11,115 nucleotides of DNA from an uncultured Eubacteriales bacterium (GTDB taxonomy: Bacteria > Bacillota > Clostridia > Oscillospirales > Acutalibacteraceae): contig ONPH01000029.1 in the NCBI GenBank assembly GCA_900319655.1, forward strand, positions 1-11,115. Direction: 5' to 3'. Each line of letters begins with the position of its first letter. Position 1 is the stretch's first letter. The notes under the pieces were generated by a model, which saw nothing but the letters and a program-made list of their open reading frames with translations, was not told the origin of the DNA and ran no database searches. Made by a program: the position numbers and the translations under genes. Shown in pieces: positions 5,582 to 11,115 of this stretch.

Positions 5582-7087
5582 ATGGAAAAATCAGTTTTAT
5601 GCAGATTAAACGCTGCAGCAGAAAAATATTCTACAAAAACAGCTTTCAAAGATCCCGAAAACAGCCTGACCTTCGGTGAGTTTAACGGCCTCACAAAGTC
5701 AATCGGCACATACCTTGCAGGTATCACACAGCCGGGTGACCCTGTTGTTGTAATGTCGGGCAGACACGTGTTCACCCCGGCATGCTTCCTCGGAGCGGTA
5801 AGAGCAGGCTGCTTTTACGCTCCTATGGACGGCGATATGCCCGTTACAAGGCTCAACCAGATTTTAAGCGTTATCAAGTCGGACATTATGCTTGTTGACA
5901 AGGCTCATCTTGAGATTGCTCAGAGCCTTAACTTTGACGGCAAGATGGTCGTTATGGAGGACATTATGTCAACTCCTGCCGACGAGGAGCTGCTTAAGAG
6001 CAGGGAGGAGGGCATTGTCTGCACCTCGCCTCTGTACGTAATCTTCACCTCGGGCTCAACAGGCGTGCCCAAGGGTGTAATCACCTCGCACCAGTCGCTG
6101 ATGACCTATATTGATTCTGTCGGCAAGGTGCTCTCGATTGACGACACCGACGTTCTCGGCAACCAGTCTCCGCTTGACTATATCGCCGCAATCCGCGATA
6201 TTTACCTGCCGATTACCTTCGGAGCGCAGACCTTTATCATCCCCAAGAACGAATTTGCTGTTCCCACACAGCTTTTCGATACGCTGAATAACGAGAAAAT
6301 CACGGCTCTCTGCTGGAGCGTAGCAGGCGTTGAGCTTCCCGCAAAGCTCGGAGCCTTCGATGTAAGCAAGCCCGAATATCTCAAAAAGCTCTGCTTCTCG
6401 GGTTCGGTAATGCCGTGCAAGTACCTCAAAATCTGGCAGGAGAACCTGCCTGACGTGCTCTACGTCAACCAGTACGGTCCCACAGAGGCTACCGCTTCAT
6501 GCACCTACTACGTTGTAAATGAAAAGGTTGACGACGACACGGTTCTGCCGATAGGCAAGCCCTATGACAACTACCGTGTGTTCCTGCTCAACGAGGACAA
6601 CACCCCCACCGAGCAGGGCAAAACAGGCGAAATCTGCGTAACAGGACCTATTCTCGCTCTCGGCTACTACGGTAACGCCGAGTATACCGAAAAGTCCTTT
6701 ATCCAGAATCCGCTCAACAATAACTACCGTGAGCTTATCTACAAAACAGGCGACCTCGGAAGCTTCGATTCCGACGGACTGTTGCAGTTCCACGGCAGAA
6801 AGGACAGACAGATTAAGCACCTCGGCCACCGCATTGAGCTTGGCGAAATTGAGGAAACCGCCAAGAAGATTGACGGCGTAACCGACTGCTGTTCGCTCTA
6901 CAATAAGCCTAAGGAGCACCTCTACCTGTTCTATACAGGCGAGGCTACCTCAAAGGACATTGTTCTCTACTTCAGAAAAAATATGCCTGCGTTTATGGTA
7001 CCGCGCAAGCTTGTCAACCTCGACAAGCTGCCGACTTTGCCCAATGGCAAGCTTGATATGCAGACATTAAAAACATATTTCAAATAA
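5582..7087 (+). CDS. DltA-like amino acid adenylation enzyme (carrier-protein ligase)
   Basis: This 501-residue, stand-alone ANL-superfamily adenylation enzyme has the size of DltA (about 500). It should activate a carboxylic acid with ATP and load it on the carrier protein encoded next. Core motifs are complete: A3 FTSGSTGVPKG (155-165), A5 NQYGPTEAT (296-304), A7 YKTGD (387-391), A8 GRKDRQIKHLGHRIELGEIE (405-424) and A10 PTLPNGK with the catalytic lysine at 490. The pocket differs from DltA. In the A4 region NQSPLDYIAAIRDIY (194-208), the position of the aspartate that binds the substrate alpha-amine is Ile201, and the DltA cysteine tied to D-Ala selection aligns with Ala254. Both alignments are from memory. 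Start: ATG 5582 with AGGAG at 5572-5576; a TTG at 5549 is less likely. The substrate is probably not plain D-alanine. Confidence 0.85.
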   Translation: MEKSVLCRLNAAAEKYSTKTAFKDPENSLTFGEFNGLTKSIGTYLAGITQPGDPVVVMSGRHVFTPACFLGAVRAGCFYAPMDGDMPVTRLNQILSVIKSDIMLVDKAHLEIAQSLNFDGKMVVMEDIMSTPADEELLKSREEGIVCTSPLYVIFTSGSTGVPKGVITSHQSLMTYIDSVGKVLSIDDTDVLGNQSPLDYIAAIRDIYLPITFGAQTFIIPKNEFAVPTQLFDTLNNEKITALCWSVAGVELPAKLGAFDVSKPEYLKKLCFSGSVMPCKYLKIWQENLPDVLYVNQYGPTEATASCTYYVVNEKVDDDTVLPIGKPYDNYRVFLLNEDNTPTEQGKTGEICVTGPILALGYYGNAEYTEKSFIQNPLNNNYRELIYKTGDLGSFDSDGLLQFHGRKDRQIKHLGHRIELGEIEETAKKIDGVTDCCSLYNKPKEHLYLFYTGEATSKDIVLYFRKNMPAFMVPRKLVNLDKLPTLPNGKLDMQTLKTYFK

Positions 7088-7109
7088 TTTATTAAAGGAG
7101 ATATTTATT

Positions 7110-7337
7110 ATGGACAAATTAATGGAAATCCTGCAGGAACTCAGACCTGACGTAGACTTTGAAAATGAAACCGCTCTTATCACAGACGGTATCCTCGATT
7201 CTTTCGACATCGTTGCTCTTGTAGGCGAGCTCAACGACGAGTTTGACATCGAGATTAAGCCCAACAACCTCGTTCCCGAGAACTTCAACTCGGCTAAGGC
7301 TATGTACGCTCTTATCGAGAAGCTTCAGGACGAATAA
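7110..7337 (+). CDS. DltC-like acyl/aminoacyl carrier protein
   Basis: This 75-residue acidic, helical protein carries the carrier-protein signature DGILDSFDIVALV, with Ser31 as the expected 4'-phosphopantetheine attachment site. The DSFD form with a following acidic helix is typical of DltC, which is about 78 residues. It should receive the acyl group made by the adenylation enzyme 22 bases upstream and present it to the downstream decarboxylase and/or MBOAT. AAAGGAG (7094-7100) precedes the ATG at good spacing. The next gene begins one base after its stop codon, suggesting translational coupling. Confidence 0.9.
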   Translation: MDKLMEILQELRPDVDFENETALITDGILDSFDIVALVGELNDEFDIEIKPNNLVPENFNSAKAMYALIEKLQDE

Positions 7338-7338
7338 T

Positions 7339-8526
7339 ATGAACGAACAAAAGTTAAGGGAACTTCTCCCGGAGGTGTCCACGCCTTCGTATATTTTCGA
7401 CCTCGATTTGTTCAATAAACGCGCCGAGCTTGTTCACAAGTATTTCGGAGAAAAGGTCGGAATGTGTTTTTCGATTAAGGCAAATCCCTTCCTGCTCGGC
7501 AAACTGCCCGATTGCTTTAGCAAAATCGAGGTTTGCAGCCCGGGCGAATTGACAATTTGCGAAAAAACCGGCGTGGATATGAAAAAAATCATATTCTCAG
7601 GCGTTAATAAAACTTATGACGACGTTGAACGCGCCGCGGACGACGGCGTCGGCACATTTACAGCCGAAAGCCGCCTGCACGTTGATTTAATCAACGACGC
7701 AGCAATTAGACGCGGTAAGGTTTTCCCCGTGCTTGTACGTGTAACCGACGTAAAGGGCGGCAGCCAGTTCGGTATGGACGAGGCTGATGTGCTCGATATC
7801 ATCGAGAACCGCGCCGATTATAAGGGAATTGAAATCGTCGGAATTCACTACTTTACCGGCACTCAAAAGCGTAAGGCAAAGCCGATTATCCGCGAGCTTG
7901 ACTACATCGCTGACTTGCTTAAAAGGCTTAAGGACGACTACGGCTTCACCGCCGAGCGCGTCGAGTACGGCACAGGTTTAGCGGTTGATTATTTTGCGGA
8001 CAACGCCGACGAGCTTGAGGAAGAACGCCTTTCCGAAATTTCCGAGAAAATCCGCGAGACTGCCGAGCTCTGCGAGTTAACCGTGGAGATGGGCAGGTTC
8101 TTTGCCGCGCCCTGCGGATATTACCTGACAAAGGTAATGGACGTTAAGACCAACCAGGGCATCAACTATGCAGTTGTTGACGGCGGTATGAACCAGCTTA
8201 AGTACGACGGTCAGCTGCAAGGTATGCAGATACCTAAAATAATTCAGTTAAAGAAAAATAACACACCTGATGACGTTCAGCCGTGGACTCTCTGCGGAAG
8301 CCTTTGCACCACTGCGGACGTGCTCACGCGCGGCGTAGAGCTTAATTCGCTCGAAATCGGTGACGTTTTGGTGTTCTGCAGAACCGGCGCGTACTCCTCA
8401 ATGGAGGGTATGGCGGTATTCCTCAGCAGAGAAATGCCCGTTATCTCGGAATACTCCGAAAAGGACGGACTTACCATTCTGCGTGATAAGCTCTATACCG
8501 ACGTGTTCAACACACCTAAAAGATAA
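7339..8526 (+). CDS. Fold-type III PLP-dependent decarboxylase (DAPDC/BtrK-like)
   Basis: This 395-residue protein belongs to the alanine-racemase-fold decarboxylases (diaminopimelate, ornithine, carboxynorspermidine and BtrK types). Lys47 in FSIKAN should hold PLP. EVCSPGE (64-70), His170 in GIHYFTGTQ, Glu250 in EMGR, VVDGGMN (279-285), Cys323-Asp327 (CTTAD) and Tyr352 in GAY follow the family order. Three motifs differ from diaminopimelate decarboxylase: the phosphate-binding GGG is GTG (211-213), EPGR is EMGR, and the CES motif has Thr in place of the substrate-binding Glu. A lysine-pathway role is therefore unlikely. BtrK decarboxylates glutamyl on a carrier protein, which makes a carrier-bound substrate plausible here, given its place between carrier protein and MBOAT. 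It may instead act on a free amino acid. The ATG at 7339 lies one base after the carrier-protein stop; an upstream start at 7243 would sit inside that gene. Confidence 0.85.
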   Translation: MNEQKLRELLPEVSTPSYIFDLDLFNKRAELVHKYFGEKVGMCFSIKANPFLLGKLPDCFSKIEVCSPGELTICEKTGVDMKKIIFSGVNKTYDDVERAADDGVGTFTAESRLHVDLINDAAIRRGKVFPVLVRVTDVKGGSQFGMDEADVLDIIENRADYKGIEIVGIHYFTGTQKRKAKPIIRELDYIADLLKRLKDDYGFTAERVEYGTGLAVDYFADNADELEEERLSEISEKIRETAELCELTVEMGRFFAAPCGYYLTKVMDVKTNQGINYAVVDGGMNQLKYDGQLQGMQIPKIIQLKKNNTPDDVQPWTLCGSLCTTADVLTRGVELNSLEIGDVLVFCRTGAYSSMEGMAVFLSREMPVISEYSEKDGLTILRDKLYTDVFNTPKR

Positions 8527-8576
8527 GGGCAACTCTTAAAATATTTCTTTATTAGCATTATAATGGGGATGTAATT

Positions 8577-10199
8577 TTGACCTATACCTCAATAAACTTT
8601 ATATTTTTTGTACTGGTAACGGCGCTGTTGTACTTCGCCTTACCTCTGAAAAAACATAAGTGGATTGTACTTTTGGCGGCGAGTATTTTCTTTTACCTCG
8701 TCGCAGGCTACAAGTACGCGATGTTCATTTTGTTTACCGCAATCAGCACCTACCTGATAGGCTTGTGGATAGACAAAATCTCCAAAAATTCCAAGGCGCT
8801 TCTCAAAAAGAACAAAGCCGAGTGGGACAGGGAGACTAAAAAGAAGTACAAGAACAAAGTCAAGGTGCAAAAGCGCCTTGTTATGGCTTTCGCTCTCGTT
8901 CTCAACTTCGGAATTTTGGCGTTCTTAAAGTACTTCAACTTCTTCGCAGGCAGCCTCAACGACATTTTGGGCAACTTCGGGATTAACTTTTCAATCCCGA
9001 CCTTGGCTCTGTTTTTGCCGCTCGGTATTTCGTTCTACACCTTCCAGTCAATGGGCTACATCGTAGACGTGTACCGCGAAAAAACCGCCGCGGAGAAAAA
9101 TCCGCTCAAATTTATGCTGTTCGTATCGTTCTTCCCTCAGATTGTGCAGGGACCTATCAGCATTTACGACCAGCTTGCTCACCAGCTTTATGAGCCTCAC
9201 AGCTTTGACTTCACGCGCTTTAAGCACGGAATGATGCTGATTTTATGGGGCTTCTTTAAAAAGCTTATCATCGCTGACCGCGCGGTTATCGCGATTAACA
9301 CTGTTACCGATTCATACAACAGCTATGGCGGTTCAACGCTGCTGTTCACAATTTTGCTGTATTCCGTTCAGCTTTACGCCGACTTCTCGGGCGGTATCGA
9401 CATTTCCCGAGGCGTAGCGCAGATATTCGGAATTGATATGATTGATAACTTCAAGCGCCCGTACTTCTCAAAGTCAATCAACGAATACTGGCGCAGATGG
9501 CATATTTCGCTCGGTGCGTGGCTGAAAAACTACCTCTTCTATCCCGTCGCGATGTCAAACGTGTTCATCAACGCGAGCAAGAAGATGAAGGGTACAAGGT
9601 TCGGCAAGACCGCCGCGGGCGCTCATATCGCCAAGGTACTACCTACAAGCGTCGCTTCGCTTATCGTGTTCCTTGTAGTGGGAATTTGGCACGGCGCGGA
9701 CTGGAAGTATGTCGGCTTCGGTCTTTGGAACGGACTTATCATTATGGTAAGTATTCTGCTCCAGCCGGTATTTGACATTATCCTTGAAAAACTGCACATC
9801 AATCCCAAGGCTGCATGGTACTCGGTATTCCAAATGCTGCGTACCTTCATCATAGTGCTTGTCGGATATGTTTTCGACGTAGCGCCCGGTATTAACGAGT
9901 CAATGAACACCTTTAAGCTGATTCTCACAAACCAGAGCTTTGCTCAGGCGCGTGCTCAAATCAGCGAGCTCGGACTCGGCAAAAAAGATTTCATCGTAAT
10001 TCTCGTCGGAATTATCGTTATCTTTATTGTCAGCGTTATCCAGGAACGTCATCCGTCAACAACTATCCGCGAAATGCTCGACAAAAAGCCGTTTATCCTC
10101 AGATTTGCCTTAATCTTTATCGGAATTATGGCGGTAATCGTTTACGGCATTTACGGCTCGGGCTACAACCCTGCGGACTTTGTTTATATGCAGTTTTAG
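8577..10199 (+). CDS. MBOAT-family membrane O-acyltransferase
   Basis: This 540-residue, multi-pass membrane protein has about ten or more hydrophobic segments and a long, very basic cytoplasmic loop (about 65-100). Family motifs include PLGISFYTFQSMGYIVDVYR, a FFPQIVQGPIS segment, INEYWRRWHISLGAWLKNY (from residue 301) and the catalytic His372 in VVGIWHGADW. MBOAT proteins take a thioester-bound acyl group from the cytoplasm and transfer it outward through a membrane tunnel. The GISFYTFQ/VDVYR and QGPIS segments look more like AlgI/PatA-type O-acetyltransferases than DltB, although the neighbours provide a DltA/DltC-like donor. The start codon is TTG at 8577, with GGGGA (8565-8569) seven bases upstream; there is no suitable ATG nearby. 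Confidence 0.88.
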   Translation: MTYTSINFIFFVLVTALLYFALPLKKHKWIVLLAASIFFYLVAGYKYAMFILFTAISTYLIGLWIDKISKNSKALLKKNKAEWDRETKKKYKNKVKVQKRLVMAFALVLNFGILAFLKYFNFFAGSLNDILGNFGINFSIPTLALFLPLGISFYTFQSMGYIVDVYREKTAAEKNPLKFMLFVSFFPQIVQGPISIYDQLAHQLYEPHSFDFTRFKHGMMLILWGFFKKLIIADRAVIAINTVTDSYNSYGGSTLLFTILLYSVQLYADFSGGIDISRGVAQIFGIDMIDNFKRPYFSKSINEYWRRWHISLGAWLKNYLFYPVAMSNVFINASKKMKGTRFGKTAAGAHIAKVLPTSVASLIVFLVVGIWHGADWKYVGFGLWNGLIIMVSILLQPVFDIILEKLHINPKAAWYSVFQMLRTFIIVLVGYVFDVAPGINESMNTFKLILTNQSFAQARAQISELGLGKKDFIVILVGIIVIFIVSVIQERHPSTTIREMLDKKPFILRFALIFIGIMAVIVYGIYGSGYNPADFVYMQF

Positions 10200-10226
10200 C
10201 AACGTGACGAGGCGATTTATTAAATT

Positions 10227-11115
10227 ATGAAGAAAAAACTATACATTACAAGGGCAATCAAAATCACTGCCCTGCTGCTCATTGTGGTGCTGTTTTCGTT
10301 GGTATTGCAGAGCTATGTGCTTGTGCATTACGACGGCAACAGAATGAGGCTTGACGGCTACTACCTTGAGGAGAAGAATTCTCTCGACGTAGTATTCATC
10401 GGCGCGAGCGATATTTACGCAAGCTTTGCGCCCGGCTTGGCGTATGAAAAGTTCGGATTTACCAGCTATTCGTACGCAACCGCTTCAAGCACGGCAGGCG
10501 CGGCAAAAACAATGCTCAAAGAGGTTATGCGCACGCAGAACCCTCAAAAGATTGTGATTGAGGTCAACGCTTTTCTTTACGGCTTCGACAACGACAGTAA
10601 GATTTCGAGTGTCCGCAATTACATCGACAACGTGCCCTTAAATGAAAATAAAATTGAATATCTCCAAAGCGGAGCAATTCCCGAGGGTGAGGAAGAGATA
10701 GAGTATTATCTGCCGCTTATAAAGTACCACAGCACGTGGAACGACTATCCCGAGCCTTCGGGCAAGTATTTAAGCCAGATTATCACTCAGCATATGGACG
10801 GCTCAACCAAGCTTAAGGGCTACCGTACGCAAACTGCATTTTGTAAGACTGCACCGGGTTATCCCTGCATTAACAATACTCTCGCAAGGAACGATAAAAC
10901 CTTGTCGCTGCTTCCCGAATATGAGGCAAAGCTCCGCGATTTGCTCGAATACTGCAAGGAGCAGGAGCTTGACGTGCTGTTTATCCGCACACCGCATATG
11001 GTTGACAAGTCTACCTACGGGCGTTTCAAACGTGCGAACGCCGTAGGAAAGATAATCAGGGAATACGGCTTTGACTATGTGAATTTTGAGCGCGATTCCA
11101 ATACTCTGGCTTATA
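10227..11115 (+). CDS. Membrane-anchored SGNH-type hydrolase/acyltransferase, DltD/AlgX-like (3' end cut off)
   Basis: The frame is open from ATG 10227 to the window edge, giving the first 296 residues. An N-terminal signal anchor (about 10-34) follows basic residues, so the rest should lie outside the cell. VVFIGASDIY (55-64) matches SGNH block I, with Ser61 as the likely nucleophile; it is followed by YATASS and the strand KIVIEVNAF. The Asp-His part of the triad is expected near the C-terminus, beyond the window. Such proteins pair with MBOATs: DltD for teichoic acid D-alanylation, AlgX/AlgJ for alginate acetylation. DltD typically has GSSEL at the nucleophile, so GASD suggests the AlgX/PatB-like side. 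The binding site is weak (GAGG at 10209-10212, 14 bases away), with a gap of 27 bases after the MBOAT gene. Confidence 0.75.
   Translation, partial: MKKKLYITRAIKITALLLIVVLFSLVLQSYVLVHYDGNRMRLDGYYLEEKNSLDVVFIGASDIYASFAPGLAYEKFGFTSYSYATASSTAGAAKTMLKEVMRTQNPQKIVIEVNAFLYGFDNDSKISSVRNYIDNVPLNENKIEYLQSGAIPEGEEEIEYYLPLIKYHSTWNDYPEPSGKYLSQIITQHMDGSTKLKGYRTQTAFCKTAPGYPCINNTLARNDKTLSLLPEYEAKLRDLLEYCKEQELDVLFIRTPHMVDKSTYGRFKRANAVGKIIREYGFDYVNFERDSNTLAY

Noticed and set aside
7339..8526. Decarboxylase as LysA in the lysine pathway or as an alanine racemase feeding D-alanine
   Set aside because: The substrate-binding Glu of the CES motif is missing, which argues against LysA; the CxxxD and GAY motifs are of decarboxylase type, with no racemase GYADG-like catalytic tyrosine motif.
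8536..8564. TTAAAA-17-TATAAT as an internal promoter before the MBOAT gene
   Set aside because: Transcription would begin near 8571, downstream of the only good ribosome binding site (GGGGA at 8565-8569), so it could not serve this gene; the TTAAAA box is also weak.
1..11115. CRISPR arrays, tRNA/rRNA genes, insertion sequences or phage genes
   Set aside because: I saw no regularly spaced repeats, tRNA-like cloverleaf or rRNA segments, transposase motifs or integrase genes in any frame.

Overview
The window looks like a chromosomal segment from an anaerobic, endospore-forming clostridial Firmicute, most like Ruminococcus/Oscillospiraceae; this assignment is inferred from gene content and order, not from a search. 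The left half follows the Bacillus yabM-yabN-yabO-yabP-yabQ-divIC-yabR gene order, with an HU gene between mazG and yabO. Shine-Dalgarno sites are clear, and all genes are on the + strand.

Layout of the left half (1-5450). The C-terminal end of a SpoVB/MurJ-type flippase (3-386) is followed by a mazG gene broken by a frameshift near 944 (435-1228). Next come HU (1230-1505) with a strong terminator, the S4-domain protein RqcP/YabO (1568-1810), the sporulation proteins YabP (1939-2208) and YabQ (2213-2725), the divisome protein DivIC (2682-3071), a YabR-like S1-domain protein (3107-3589), long-form ribosome hibernation factor HPF (3668-4204) and a THUMP/RlmL-type RNA methyltransferase (4267-5382). 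Two promoter candidates suit their genes: a sigma-E-like site upstream of yabP and a vegetative site inside the end of yabQ, ahead of divIC.

Layout of the right half (5450-11115). A sigma-A promoter (5504-5531), whose -10 region sits inside a perfect 20-bp palindrome, precedes a tight five-gene cluster. It encodes a DltA-like adenylation enzyme (5582-7087), a DltC-like carrier protein (7110-7337), a fold-type III PLP decarboxylase (7339-8526), an MBOAT acyltransferase (8577-10199) and a membrane-anchored SGNH-type protein cut by the window edge (10227-11115). The first two genes look like the cytoplasmic half of the D-alanylation (dlt) system, while the membrane half looks more like the AlgI/AlgX O-acylation type than DltB/DltD.

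The embedded decarboxylase is the most notable point. The adenylation pocket has also lost the aspartate that normally holds the alpha-amine of an amino acid substrate. My hypothesis is that an amino acid is loaded on the carrier protein, decarboxylated while tethered (as BtrK does on BtrI in butirosin biosynthesis) or beforehand, and the resulting amino-acyl group is passed by the MBOAT and SGNH proteins to a cell-surface polymer. Substrate and acceptor cannot be read from the sequence.
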